Below, in pieces: positions 29,465 to 38,142 of a stretch of 57,906 nt of DNA (positions are counted from its first letter, which is position 1; the number at the start of each line of letters is the position of its first letter). Made by a program: the position numbers and the translations under genes. Location: positions 1 through 57,906 of the IMG/VR virus record IMGVR_UViG_3300020147_000010. One strand, given 5' to 3'. Source of the stretch: a virus. The notes under the pieces were generated by a model that did not search any database, had not been told where the DNA came from, and worked only from the letters and a program-made list of their open reading frames with translations.

Positions 29465-32400
29465 TCACTTCTCGTAGCACTTGCTCCAGTCGGTCCCGGT
29501 CTTGCTCACGTCGGCCAGGATCGGCACGCCGCGCCACTCGAACGAGAGCGCGTCCACCACGGTCCGGCCGATCTCCTCGGCGTGCTCGGCCGGGACGGAC
29601 AGGACGATCTCGTCGTGGATCTGAGCCCGCAGCATCGGCAGGATCTCGGCCGGGAGCCGGAGGAGCCCGGTCATCATGATGTCCCGGGCCGCGCCCTGGC
29701 CCATCAGCGCCGGACCCTGGGTGTGGGCGCGCTGGGGGTCGGCCCGCATCATCCGGCCGAACCCGTTGTCCATCAGCGCGCCACTCTCGGCCAGCGCCCG
29801 AACCTCGGTCTGCCACTCCACGAGCCGGGGGAAGCGCTCGTACATCGACCGGTCGAACTGGCGGACGATGGCCGGGTCCAGGTCGTTGCTCTCGCTGATG
29901 GCCTTGATCCCCCGGCCGTAGTTCCAGCCGTGGCCGATCGGCTTAGCCACCTCGCGCATCCCGGGGTCACCGAACAGGAGCCGGGCGATCTCGGCGTGGG
30001 GGTCCTCGGACATCAGCATCTGGATGTAGCCCTGGTCCTGGCTGAGCCCGGCCACGGCGCGCATGTCCACCTGGCTGAGGTCGGCCGAGATCAGCACCTC
30101 CCCCGGGTCGGGGAGGAGGACGGCCCGCTCCACGTGACGGCCGCCGCGCTTGCCGAGCACGGTCAGGCCGGGCGAGGTGACGGACCAGCGGCCGGTGGCC
30201 TGGTCGAACCCGATCCGGGGGTGAACCCGGCCGTCCGGGCCGAGGTTGTCCGAGAGCGTCTGGTAGACCGAGCGCGCGCCCACGATCCGGTACACGTTCT
30301 TGGCGATCTCGCGGACCGCCGGGAGGTGGCCGTACTCCTGGGCCAGGTGGCGCATGTGGTCGCCCGAGGTGTCCAGGTCCGCGCTCTTGCCGGTGCGCCA
30401 CAGGCTCGTGGCACCGGCGGCCCGGAGAGCGGCCTCCAGGGCCTCCTTGCCCGCCTTGCTCGCCAGCGGCGACTTGTACGCCTTGCCCTTGGCGTCGGCC
30501 AGCGGGATACCGGCGTGCTCGGCCAGCCAGGCCAGGCTCTCGGCCTTGCGCTGGTTGACCTCCTCCACCCGCTGGGCGAGGAGCGGCTGGTCCACCAGGA
30601 ACCCGTTGTAGCTGATCTGGGCGGCCAGGGCGGCCACCCGGTGCTCCCGGACCAGGTACTCCGGCACGGTGCCGCCCAGCTTCTCCAGGAGCGCGCCGTA
30701 GAGCGCCCGGCTGGCCTCCACGTCCCCGGCCATGTACCGGATGAACTCGGCCGCGTCGGCCGCGCGCTCCGGGTCCGGGTCGCTGGTGTCCCACGGGATG
30801 GCGTCCCAGCCGCCGTACTTCTTGGCGAGCGCGCCCGAGACCTCGGACAGCTTCTGGCCCACGCCGTACTGGTCCACCAGGCGGCCCAGGTCGTACTTGC
30901 GCGTCTGGTCCACGCCCTTGTCCCGGGCCATCGGCGGGTCGATGAACCGCGCGGCCAGGAGGGCATCGAACAGGCGGCCGTCCGCCGCGAGCTGGTGCAC
31001 CTCGGCCATCGTCAGCGCACCGGCGCGCACCAGGGCGGGGAGGTCGAACCCCATGATGTTGTGGCCGGTCACCACCTTGCCGGAGCGGATGGCCTGGGCG
31101 GCCAGCGCGGTGGCGGCCGGAGTCCCGGCGGCCGTGATGACCGAGCCGGTCTCCCGGGCGGCACCGGCCAGCCGGATGTACCCGGCCGGGTCGGCCTTGT
31201 GGAGGTCCCCGGCGTCGCCGGTCTCCAGGTCGAACGTCACCACGCCGGTGGGCTCGATGTCCGTCTCCCCGCCGGTCAGGTCGGACTCGTCGGCTCCCCG
31301 GGCCTCGCCGTGTTCGTTGTACGGGGCGGGCTCGGGCTCCATTGACGGTGGAGTGTCAACCGGCTCCGGGTTCGGGGTGACCGGCGGGGGCGTGGGCTCG
31401 CGGTCCGGGTTCTCGTCGGTCGGCTCGCTCTCGCCCTCCTCGTACACCCGCCACAGGCTGACGTGGCCGTGGGCAGAGCCCTGGCGCTCGATCCAAAGCC
31501 CCTCGTACCGGCGGCCCCGGAGCCGGGAGTACGCCTCGCCCAGCGCCTTGCCGTAGCCCTTGTCCGAGGCGTCGTCCAGCTTGGGCGGGGCCATGTACCC
31601 GGCCGGGTCGCTCAGCGCCTTCTCGCGCACCTGGGCGGTCCGGAACGGGTCGTCCCCGAACAGCTCGCGGAGCCAGCGGAGGTGCCCCATCCAGTACTGG
31701 GTGTCGAAATCGCTCTCCGAGCGCCAGACCTTCAGGTTGTCCAGGAACCCGGTCAGCCCGGCGGTCTCCACGATGCCGCCGACGATCTTCTCCCAGACCT
31801 CGAACGAGCCGAACGAAACGCCGCGCTTGGGCCGGGGCGCGCCCTTGGCGAACCAGGCCCGGACCAGCGTCAGGATGGCGGTCATCAGCTCGGCGCGGTG
31901 CTTGCGCGTCCAGCTCCCCAGGTCGAGCCCGGACTGGCCGGGGTGCCGGAAGGTCTCGGCCGGGCGGTCCTGGGGGTTGGCGTACCGGGGCCGGAGCGCG
32001 ATCCGGTAGACCCGGCGCGTCACGTCGCCCTTGACCTGGACGTTGTTGCCCAGGCTCATCCAGGTGATGACGTTCGGGAAGTTCGCCATCGTGCTGACAC
32101 CCAGGATGCGGTCCTGCCAGGTAGCGGCCGTGAGGGCCTGGGCCAGGGGAGCGCCCTCGACCACGTGAGCCTCATCGAACACGAAGAACTCCGCGCCGGT
32201 GCGGAACGCCGAGGTGATTTGCTTCCGGAGCTCGTCGGCCTCGCTGACCCAGTTCATCGGCTCGGCGGCCTGGCCGGTGTAGACGGTCAGGAGGCTGTCC
32301 GCCAGGAGGTTCTTCCCCACGCCCATCTGGAGGCCGTCGATCACGGCCAGCGGGACCTTGGGGACCATGCCCCGGATGGCCGGGGTGACGATCAGGGCCA

Positions 32401-33688
32401 GCACGTTGGCCCGGTCGGTGTCCGAGTCAAACGGGAAGTCACCCAGCCACTCGGTCAGGATGAGCTCGCGGGCCGCCTCGATCTCGGCCGGGCTGGGGTC
32501 CTCGGGCACCTTCAGTCCGTCGAACGCCGGGTCAGGGATCAGCATGGTCCGGGTGGCCTCGTCGTACCCGGGCTCGGTGACCACGGTCCCGTCCTCGCGG
32601 ACGAACGGCGCGTGGGCGATGCGGTCCAGCTTGGCGAACTGGTCCGCCCGGCTCATGGTGGCCGCCATCGTGCCGGGGTCCGGCCAGGAGAACGTGAACG
32701 TGGTCCCGTTGGCCCCCTCGTTCTTGTTCACCGTCCGGGCGGTCTCCTGGATCAGGTCGTGGAACGAGCCCCGATCCACCGGGTGCATCCCGTCCGCCTT
32801 GCGGCGGCTGATCACGCCACCGTGACAGAACAGCTCCACGGCGTTCCAGCGGTCCAGGAGCGCACCGGCCAGCGCGTTGATCACGTCGTAACGGTCCTCG
32901 TTCACCACGATGGTGACCCGGCCGTCCGAGGTGCCGCCCGGCTCCTCGCCGCGCTTCTTGCCCTTGGGCTTGGCGTCGGCGGGCTTGGGCTTGGCCCCCG
33001 AGACGATGCGGGCCAGGTAGTCCGCCCGGCGTGCCTCGGGCCGCTTTGACAGAACATCGTCAAGGCCCGCCTTGCCGCCGCTCCCGGGGAGGCGGCCGAA
33101 CGTGACCCGGGTCGCGCCCTCCATCGCCAGCGCCTCGGCCAGCGCCAGCCCGGCCTCGTAGACCTGGGGGTTGTCGGCCGCGTCGGCGTCCAGGATGACC
33201 ACCACGTCCCGGCCGTCCGCCACCATCAGGTCCGGGATCGGCTGGCCGTCGATCTGCCACATCCGGCACCCGGCCATGCCGTAGACGCCCACGCCCTCGG
33301 GTGCGTACGTGGCGGCGGCCAGGCATTGCTTGGTGCCCTCCACCAGGAGGATCTTCTCCGCGCCCTCCACGGGCCGGACAGCCCACAGGACCGGGGTCAT
33401 GTCCTTGCGGAACACGTACTTCCGCTCCCGGCCCCGGTTGTCGGCCGTGGGGTTGTCCGGGCGGACCTGGTACTCCACGTCCCCGGCCTCGTTCGTCCAG
33501 GGGAACAGGATGGCCGGGTGGTTGGCCCAGTTGCCCCAGACGCCCTCCTGGGGGTTGTCCTCGCGGCTCAGGAGCGACCGGACGCCCAGCCGCTCGGCCA
33601 GGTCCGGGTCCACGGCCTGGCCCGCCAGGAACGCGCGGTGGTCGTCGCTGAGCTGTGCTCGTGGGCTGGTCGTGTTATCGTCGGCCAC
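29465..33688 (-). CDS. TOPRIM-helicase-exonuclease-DNA polymerase A fusion protein
   Basis: 1407 residues from GTG 33688, one open frame. Residues about 110-215 are a TOPRIM-like (DUF3854 type) region: LLVEG (114-118) and VVILDADA (163-170). Residues about 400-570 are a P-loop helicase: GLQMGVGKN (452-460), FFVFDEAH (501-508) and an arginine-finger region (VTRRVYRI). An acidic Pro-rich linker (755-810) follows. Next is a 3'-5' exonuclease: TFDLETG (818-824), GHNIMGFDL (875-883), Asp989. Then family A polymerase: motif A LISADLSQVDMR (Asp1203), motif B Arg1245/Lys1249/Tyr1257, motif C HDE (1358-1360). Two operator sites lie inside. It could unwind and copy DNA as one chain; whether it primes is unclear because I see no separate primase catalytic core. 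Confidence 0.92.
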   Translation of the reverse strand: MADDNTTSPRAQLSDDHRAFLAGQAVDPDLAERLGVRSLLSREDNPQEGVWGNWANHPAILFPWTNEAGDVEYQVRPDNPTADNRGRERKYVFRKDMTPVLWAVRPVEGAEKILLVEGTKQCLAAATYAPEGVGVYGMAGCRMWQIDGQPIPDLMVADGRDVVVILDADAADNPQVYEAGLALAEALAMEGATRVTFGRLPGSGGKAGLDDVLSKRPEARRADYLARIVSGAKPKPADAKPKGKKRGEEPGGTSDGRVTIVVNEDRYDVINALAGALLDRWNAVELFCHGGVISRRKADGMHPVDRGSFHDLIQETARTVNKNEGANGTTFTFSWPDPGTMAATMSRADQFAKLDRIAHAPFVREDGTVVTEPGYDEATRTMLIPDPAFDGLKVPEDPSPAEIEAARELILTEWLGDFPFDSDTDRANVLALIVTPAIRGMVPKVPLAVIDGLQMGVGKNLLADSLLTVYTGQAAEPMNWVSEADELRKQITSAFRTGAEFFVFDEAHVVEGAPLAQALTAATWQDRILGVSTMANFPNVITWMSLGNNVQVKGDVTRRVYRIALRPRYANPQDRPAETFRHPGQSGLDLGSWTRKHRAELMTAILTLVRAWFAKGAPRPKRGVSFGSFEVWEKIVGGIVETAGLTGFLDNLKVWRSESDFDTQYWMGHLRWLRELFGDDPFRTAQVREKALSDPAGYMAPPKLDDASDKGYGKALGEAYSRLRGRRYEGLWIERQGSAHGHVSLWRVYEEGESEPTDENPDREPTPPPVTPNPEPVDTPPSMEPEPAPYNEHGEARGADESDLTGGETDIEPTGVVTFDLETGDAGDLHKADPAGYIRLAGAARETGSVITAAGTPAATALAAQAIRSGKVVTGHNIMGFDLPALVRAGALTMAEVHQLAADGRLFDALLAARFIDPPMARDKGVDQTRKYDLGRLVDQYGVGQKLSEVSGALAKKYGGWDAIPWDTSDPDPERAADAAEFIRYMAGDVEASRALYGALLEKLGGTVPEYLVREHRVAALAAQISYNGFLVDQPLLAQRVEEVNQRKAESLAWLAEHAGIPLADAKGKAYKSPLASKAGKEALEAALRAAGATSLWRTGKSADLDTSGDHMRHLAQEYGHLPAVREIAKNVYRIVGARSVYQTLSDNLGPDGRVHPRIGFDQATGRWSVTSPGLTVLGKRGGRHVERAVLLPDPGEVLISADLSQVDMRAVAGLSQDQGYIQMLMSEDPHAEIARLLFGDPGMREVAKPIGHGWNYGRGIKAISESNDLDPAIVRQFDRSMYERFPRLVEWQTEVRALAESGALMDNGFGRMMRADPQRAHTQGPALMGQGAARDIMMTGLLRLPAEILPMLRAQIHDEIVLSVPAEHAEEIGRTVVDALSFEWRGVPILADVSKTGTDWSKCYEK
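31343..31358. promoter_or_regulatory. TGAC-N8-GTCA site in linker of replication fusion
   Basis: Core GGTGGAGT. In frame GTT GAC ACT CCA CCG TCA (VDTPPS), exactly in the linker between helicase and exonuclease halves. Confidence 0.8.
33047..33062. promoter_or_regulatory. TGAC-N8-GTCA site in TOPRIM part of replication fusion
   Basis: Core AGAACATC. In frame CTT GAC GAT GTT CTG TCA (LDDVLS), residues 209-214. Confidence 0.8.
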
Positions 33689-33719
33689 AGTTCGGTCTTC
33701 CTTCCAGGGTTGATCTGGT

Positions 33720-33749
33720 CCGGGCGGCTCCCTCACGGGGGCCGCCCGG
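33720..33749. terminator. Hairpin terminator
   Basis: CCGGGCGGC / GCCGCCCGG with a 12-base loop, after the 37-residue gene and upstream of the fusion gene start. Confidence 0.6.
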
Positions 33750-33762
33750 TTCCGTTTTCAAG

Positions 33763-33876
33763 CTACGCCGGGCGGCGCTGGCCGGTGCCGGTCGGCTGGC
33801 CCACCGGCGGCCGGTCGCGCCGGATCTCCTCCAGCGTGCGGACCCGCTCGGGCTGGCCCTCGTTCGCCTTGCTCAT
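33763..33876 (-). CDS. Small charged protein
   Basis: 37 residues, MSKANEGQPERVRTLEEIRR then DRPPVGQPTGTGQRRPA. Like the 42-residue protein at 25739 (KNEG near the start, a helix, then a Pro/Gly tail). Own promoter upstream. Unknown. Confidence 0.55.
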   Translation of the reverse strand: MSKANEGQPERVRTLEEIRRDRPPVGQPTGTGQRRPA

Positions 33877-33941
33877 CGGACCTCCCCGTCCTCTGGGGGG
33901 ACCGGGGGGACCTTGCGGCCCTCCCCGTTCCCGGAGTTGCA

Positions 33942-33970
33942 ACCTTACAGCCTTGCCGGTCTGGTGGCAA
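33942..33970 (-). promoter_or_regulatory. Promoter
   Basis: Minus strand TTGCCA (33965-33970), 17 bases, TAAGGT (33942-33947). The helicase stop codon lies just upstream. No palindrome. Confidence 0.7.
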
Positions 33971-33971
33971 C

Positions 33972-35657
33972 CTAGACGGCCACGCCCAGCTTCTTGACCG
34001 CCCGGCGGCCCTGGATGCGCGTCAGGAGGTCCGCCGCGTCGCCCGAGGTCCGCACCCGCACCAGCGCGCGCTCCGGAAGGCCCTCGCGCAACAGGCGCGA
34101 CTTCTGGAGCTGGCTAGCGGGCTGGTTGCGCCAGCGCGCCGAGCGCTCGGCCAGCTTCTGGAAGGCTTTCGCCCGGTCCTCCCCGATGCCCATCGCCCAC
34201 TCGCTCGGAAGCGCCTCGTGGAGAACGTGGACCTTGCCCGCCTCGTAGCTCGCCAGCCGCCAGGTGTCCAGGCCCTCGGGGACCATCACCACGACCTCCT
34301 TGCCAGCGCCCAGGACCCAGGCCGGGCCGACCGGGAGCCAGCTCAGCCGCGAGGCCCCGAACACGTCCACCTTGCCCGAGGTGCGGGCCTGGCAGTTCTC
34401 GTGACGGCGCTCGCCCACAGCGGTCAGCGAGGCGGGGAGGTAGCGGTGGCAGAGCTGGCACCGGTGGCCCTCGGGCGCGGCGCACTCGGCGCTCTCGCAC
34501 GTGGGGCACTGTTGCTTCTCCGGCTCGCCCTCCTTCTTGGTCCGGGGGTCGTCCAGGTCCAGCCCGAGGTCCACCACACCCACGAGCTCGTGGCGCTGGC
34601 TGGCCCCCACGATGTCGATCACCAGGAGGTCAGTCTTGCCCGGGGCCAGCCGGGTGCCCCGGCCCACCATCTGGACGTACAGGCCGTGGAACTTGGTCGG
34701 GCGGCCGACCAGGACACAGGAGATCGTGGGCTCGTCGAATCCCTCGGTCAGGACCGCGCAGTTGGTGACCCAGGTGGTCTCGCCGGTCTTGAGCCGCCGG
34801 AGGATCGCCTTACGCTCCTCCCCCTCGGTCGCGCCGTCCAGGTGCTCAGCCTTGACGCCAGCGGCCCGGAGAGCGGCGGCCAGGAGCTCCGAGGTGCGAA
34901 CCGTGGGGAGGAAGGCCACGCCCTTCCGGTCGGCCGCGTGCTCCAGCACGGCGGCCACCATCTGGCCGATGGCCCCGGACTCCTCCAGCTCGCGGCCGAG
35001 GTCGCCGCCGGAGAGGTCGCCGTCCCGACCCTTGCCGACCTTGCCCATGTCCATCCGGGTCTCGACCACCACGGCCGGGAGGATCGGCACCAGATAGCCC
35101 TTGTAGATGGCCTCTCGGATTGACATGTAATCGACAACCTTCTCCCAGACGCCCAACGTCTTGCCGTTGTCGCGCTCCGGGGTGGCCGTGAAGCCGATCG
35201 CCAGCGGGCCGTACGGGTTGAACGCACCGAGGCCGGTCAGCATCTTGGTCCAGGTCGGGGCCGGGGCGTGGTGCGCCTCGTCCACGATGATGGTCCCGAA
35301 CGGTCCGTACCGGCGGGTGGACTCCAGGATCTGGGCCAGCCGCTTGTCCCGGCTCCCCGTCTGGACGCTCGCCACCACCACGTCCGCGCCGACCTCGTTA
35401 CTCTCGGCCTTGACCAGGCCGGTGGAGAGCTCAGGAGCCTGCCACCCCAGCTTCTCGATGGTCTGGCCCGCCAGCTCGTCCCGGTGCACCATGACCAGGC
35501 TCCGGCCCTTGCCGCGCCGCTGGTCGATGGCCGCGCCGAACGTCACGGTCTTGCCGGTGCCGGTCGGGTGGACCACGAGCGGACGGCGGACGCCCTCGCG
35601 CTCGGCCTTCTCCACGTTCTCCAGCGCCCGTACCTGGTAGTCCCTGAGATCCAGCAT
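33972..35657 (-). CDS. SF2 DNA helicase with zinc-ribbon insert
   Basis: 561 residues from ATG 35657. Motif I HPTGTGKT (30-37), motif II DEAH (126-129), motif III FTATP (156-160), then TEGFDEP and QMVGRGTR in the second RecA domain. After residue 400 a Cys cluster (CPTCESAEC...CQLCHRY) suggests a zinc ribbon. The C-terminal 150 residues are less typical. It probably works with the fusion polymerase downstream. Driven by a strong operator promoter. Confidence 0.9.
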   Translation of the reverse strand: MLDLRDYQVRALENVEKAEREGVRRPLVVHPTGTGKTVTFGAAIDQRRGKGRSLVMVHRDELAGQTIEKLGWQAPELSTGLVKAESNEVGADVVVASVQTGSRDKRLAQILESTRRYGPFGTIIVDEAHHAPAPTWTKMLTGLGAFNPYGPLAIGFTATPERDNGKTLGVWEKVVDYMSIREAIYKGYLVPILPAVVVETRMDMGKVGKGRDGDLSGGDLGRELEESGAIGQMVAAVLEHAADRKGVAFLPTVRTSELLAAALRAAGVKAEHLDGATEGEERKAILRRLKTGETTWVTNCAVLTEGFDEPTISCVLVGRPTKFHGLYVQMVGRGTRLAPGKTDLLVIDIVGASQRHELVGVVDLGLDLDDPRTKKEGEPEKQQCPTCESAECAAPEGHRCQLCHRYLPASLTAVGERRHENCQARTSGKVDVFGASRLSWLPVGPAWVLGAGKEVVVMVPEGLDTWRLASYEAGKVHVLHEALPSEWAMGIGEDRAKAFQKLAERSARWRNQPASQLQKSRLLREGLPERALVRVRTSGDAADLLTRIQGRRAVKKLGVAV

Positions 35658-35688
35658 GTTCGGTGATCCCTCCTCGTCGTGTGATGTC

Positions 35689-35717
35689 ACCTTACCGTGG
35701 TGACTGCAAAGTGTCAA
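35689..35717 (-). promoter_or_regulatory. Promoter with embedded operator (helicase)
   Basis: Minus strand TTGACA (35712-35717), 17 bases, TAAGGT (35689-35694). Palindrome at 35701-35716, core TGCAAAGT. Confidence 0.85.
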
Positions 35718-35722
35718 ACGGA

Positions 35723-35752
35723 GAGGCCCGGCCCCACGCGGGACCGGGCCTC
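35723..35752. terminator. Hairpin terminator
   Basis: GAGGCCCGG / CCGGGCCTC with extra pairs inside, directly after the 110-residue gene and before the helicase promoter. Confidence 0.75.
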
Positions 35753-35754
35753 GG

Positions 35755-36087
35755 TCAGACCTTGGCGGGCTGGCCGGACGTGCCGTCCGCCTCGCCCTCG
35801 GGGGAGGCCGGGAGCGGCCACACACGCCGCTGGCCGGTCACCAGCTCCACGTACTCCACCGTGCGGCCCTCACGCTCCAGCCAGCGGGCCACAGCGCCCC
35901 ATCCGGCGGCCGTGGGCACCCGGCCGGAGCCGCCGGTCAGGTACCAGAGGCCCCCGGCCTTCAGGGCCGCGTACGTGTACGTGGTGGCGCTCCCGGAGCT
36001 CTCCGGCCCCGGGTCGTACCGGATGCCGAACAGCAGGATGGTCCCGTCCGGGACGGCCCGATCGTTCAGCGTGAACTTGACGTTCAT
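35755..36087 (-). CDS. Small beta-rich protein, paralogue of the 117-residue protein at 38327
   Basis: 110 residues, MNVKFTLNDRAVPDGTILLF. The middle YTYAALKAGGLWYLTG corresponds to VVAYKAGGTWHVTG in the protein at 38327-38680, and both begin the unit with DGT(I/V)L and end with a helix for W-L. The start codon lies inside an operator site. Likely a small fold shared by two early proteins; function unknown. Confidence 0.65.
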   Translation of the reverse strand: MNVKFTLNDRAVPDGTILLFGIRYDPGPESSGSATTYTYAALKAGGLWYLTGGSGRVPTAAGWGAVARWLEREGRTVEYVELVTGQRRVWPLPASPEGEADGTSGQPAKV

Positions 36088-36093
36088 CTGTCA
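36078..36093. promoter_or_regulatory. TGAC-N8-GTCA site covering a start codon
   Basis: Core GTTCATCT. On the minus strand TGACAG-ATG-AACGTCA holds the ATG of the 110-residue gene. Nearly the same as the site at 39177. Confidence 0.8.
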
Positions 36094-36116
36094 ACCCTTC
36101 CAGGGGGAGAGACGGG

Positions 36117-36154
36117 ACGGGCCGCCCGGCGCGAATCGCTACCGGGCGGCCCGT
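36117..36154. terminator. Hairpin terminator
   Basis: ACGGGCCGCCCGG / CCGGGCGGCCCGT, 12-base loop, 16 bases after the 152-residue gene. Confidence 0.75.
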
Positions 36155-36169
36155 GGGAGGTGGCGGGAC

Positions 36170-36628
36170 CTACTCGCCCTTGCGGCGCACGACCACGCCG
36201 AAGTGCTTGTAGGGCTTGCCAGCGAACCGGCCCTTCTTGATCGGCTTCTCACCGAAGTACTTCACGCCGATCATGTCGCCCACCCGGGGGTCGGCGTCCT
36301 TCAGCTCGCGCTTGAGCACCGCGCCGTACCCGATCACGCGGAACTTGTCCCCGCTCTTGGTCTGGATGGTGACCGTGGGGACCATCGGGTCCTCGCCGTC
36401 GTTGGCGAAGTCCGAGCGGGTCTCGCCCACCTTGACCACGACCCCGGCGATGCCCTCGCCCTTCTCGGTGGGCACCCAGCCCTCCGAGTCGTCCTCCTCG
36501 ACCTCGTTCAGGAGGTCGTCCACGTCCGCGAAGTCGTCCTCCGAGGGACCGGCCGTGGGAGCGCCGAACATCTCGTCCACGTCGTCCTTGGAACCGGCGG
36601 CGGCCTTGCTGGCGTTGCTGGGGGCCAT
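36170..36628 (-). CDS. Putative ssDNA-binding / OB-fold-like protein
   Basis: 152 residues with an AAAGGGGAG ribosome site. An acidic N-terminal 60 residues (EDDFADVDDLLNEVEEDD) and a beta-rich domain: GIAGVVVKVGETRSDF, VPTVTIQTKSGDKFRVIGYG, GDMIGVKYFGEKP. The layout suggests an OB barrel, and neighbours are recombination genes, so single-strand binding is a fair guess. In SSBs the acidic tail is usually C-terminal, which is odd here. Confidence 0.5.
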   Translation of the reverse strand: MAPSNASKAAAGSKDDVDEMFGAPTAGPSEDDFADVDDLLNEVEEDDSEGWVPTEKGEGIAGVVVKVGETRSDFANDGEDPMVPTVTIQTKSGDKFRVIGYGAVLKRELKDADPRVGDMIGVKYFGEKPIKKGRFAGKPYKHFGVVVRRKGE

Positions 36629-36653
36629 TAGGGCTCCCCTTTCTGTGAGTGAG

Positions 36654-36854
36654 CTAGTGAGCTGTGCTTTGTTGGTGCGGCCCGGCCGGTCCGTTGCGGG
36701 TCCTCGGCGTGCGCCTCGGTCTCGCTGTGGTCCGGCCGGACCCGGCGGATTCTGGTGGGCCGCCGCCCCAGGCCGTTAGGTAAGGCCCACACCACGGTTC
36801 CAGCGCGTCACGACTGCTCGCCCGAGGGCGGATCGTGTACCACCTGCCAGTCAC
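36654..36854 (-). CDS. Possible small Arg/Pro-rich protein
   Basis: 66 residues from GTG, MTGRWYTIRPRASSRDALEP, then WCGPYLTAWGGG, then a disordered Thr/Arg/Pro tail. It lies between the tRNA-like element and the 152-residue gene. No clear ribosome site, low confidence. Confidence 0.4.
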   Translation of the reverse strand: MTGRWYTIRPRASSRDALEPWCGPYLTAWGGGPPESAGSGRTTARPRRTPRTRNGPAGPHQQSTAH

Positions 36855-36870
36855 CGCGAACCTGTCTCGG

Positions 36871-36945
36871 TGGCGCTCCCCCGTGGACTCGAACCACGGT
36901 GACCCTCATCCGGCATTCTTGGGCTGACAACTGCCTATCGAGAGC
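36871..36945 (-). tRNA. tRNA-like element without a normal anticodon arm
   Basis: 75 bases. The T arm is canonical (CGTGG-TTCGAGT-CCACG), the variable loop is five bases, the acceptor stem has six of seven pairs (GCTCTC with GGGAGC), and a discriminator G and CCA are encoded. The D arm (GGC-AGTTGTCA-GCC) is short. I cannot form a five-pair anticodon stem, so no anticodon can be given. It may be a decayed tRNA or another tRNA-like RNA. Confidence 0.45.
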
Positions 36946-36978
36946 GCCGGGGTTGCCCCCGGGGTGTTGCTGGGTCCT

Positions 36979-37007
36979 ACCTTACAGCCTCGGCTCCGAG
37001 GTCGCAA
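36979..37007 (-). promoter_or_regulatory. Promoter upstream of tRNA-like element
   Basis: Minus strand TTGCGA (37002-37007), 17 bases, TAAGGT (36979-36984). The TAA stop of the recombinase gene is the first half of the -10 box. Confidence 0.7.
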
Positions 37008-38142
37008 CCTCGGCCGCCAGCTTCTCCTTGACGGGCTTGGGGACGGTGATCGTCAGCCGCCGGTACGAGCTCCGCTCGGTGCACGCGGCGGCCACGTCCG
37101 GGTACTCCTCCTTCAGCTTCTCCACGTTGATCCGGGTGGAGCCGACCTCGGGGTAGCTGGTGACCTTCAGGCCCTCGGGCTTGCCGGGCCACGGCATGTA
37201 CCCGGCCCCGGCCTCGCCGGTCATCATGCGGAAGTAGTTCTTGGCCGCGTCCAGGTCGGCCTCGGCCTTCTTGAACGCCTCCTTGGCCCGCACGTACGCG
37301 GCCAGCCACTCCTCGGTGTCCTCGGGGAGGTCCACGCTCGGCTTGACCACCTTGGGCTGGAGCAGCTTCAGCAGCTCCTCGGTCTTGGGGTGCCGGAGGT
37401 CGTGCATCGGCGGCTCGTCGGCCAGGATGTTCTCGGTCCAGAACCGCTCGGCCTCGGCCGCCAGCTCCTCGAACCAGGCCCGGTCAAAGTGGATCTCCAC
37501 CGTGAAGAACTGGCGCTCCCGGCCGAGCACCAGGCACCCGAGGTAGGCCACGGGGAGCCCGATGATCCCCATCTGCCACTGGCATTGTGCCTGGTACGAG
37601 AGCGGCGCGGAGCCGGTCCCGTAGCCGTTCGGCCGGATGATGCCGGACTCCCAGTGCTCATCGTCACCGGCGGTCTTGCACTCGATCACGGCCTGGGCCT
37701 TCCAGGCCCGGGGCTTGGTGGCGAACCGGTCCGGCGTGACCCGGAGGAACGGCTTGTCCCGCCGCGCCCAGAGCCCGCCCCCGAACCGCGAGACCATGCC
37801 GATCTCGTCGGCCACCTTCTGGGCCACCACGTCCTCCAGGCGGTGGCCCCACTCGATGGCGGCCACGCCCTCCAGCTCCTTGTACGGGCGCTTCTTGGTG
37901 TTGTAGACGGACCAGGCGGTCTCGTACTCCGAGATCCCGACCAGCGCGCCGACCTCGGAGCCGCCGATGCCCGCCTGGCGCGCGGCCAGCCAGGGGCCGC
38001 GCCCGGCGCACTCGGGGAGGATCACCTGGGCCGGGCTGTTCGGAACCTGGGCGAATCGGTGGGCAGGGTGGGGGCACGCCAGGCGGCCCCCGGAGCGGGC
38101 CAGGTACTTCTCGACCTGGCCCGCCTCGGTGGTCGTGCTCAT
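36982..38142 (-). CDS. YqaJ-type viral recombinase / exonuclease
   Basis: 386 residues. GIGGSEVGALVGISEYET (residues about 59-76), a W-G-x-x-L-E-D helix, then AVIECKTAG (catalytic Glu-Cys-Lys) and YQAQCQWQMG follow the YqaJ/lambda-exo nuclease order. The C-terminal 150 residues are helical with AKNYFRMMTGEAG. It would resect DNA for annealing-type recombination. It is coupled by ATGA to the small genes upstream. Confidence 0.9.
   Translation of the reverse strand: MSTTTEAGQVEKYLARSGGRLACPHPAHRFAQVPNSPAQVILPECAGRGPWLAARQAGIGGSEVGALVGISEYETAWSVYNTKKRPYKELEGVAAIEWGHRLEDVVAQKVADEIGMVSRFGGGLWARRDKPFLRVTPDRFATKPRAWKAQAVIECKTAGDDEHWESGIIRPNGYGTGSAPLSYQAQCQWQMGIIGLPVAYLGCLVLGRERQFFTVEIHFDRAWFEELAAEAERFWTENILADEPPMHDLRHPKTEELLKLLQPKVVKPSVDLPEDTEEWLAAYVRAKEAFKKAEADLDAAKNYFRMMTGEAGAGYMPWPGKPEGLKVTSYPEVGSTRINVEKLKEEYPDVAAACTERSSYRRLTITVPKPVKEKLAAEVATSEPRL

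Noticed and set aside
31337-31365. Internal promoter in the replication fusion linker
   Set aside because: TTGACA is present on the minus strand but the bases 17 further on (CCCGAG) are not a -10 box.
36640-36980. Further tRNA genes near the tRNA-like element
   Set aside because: No second TTCGA-type T arm with paired stems in either strand of the region.
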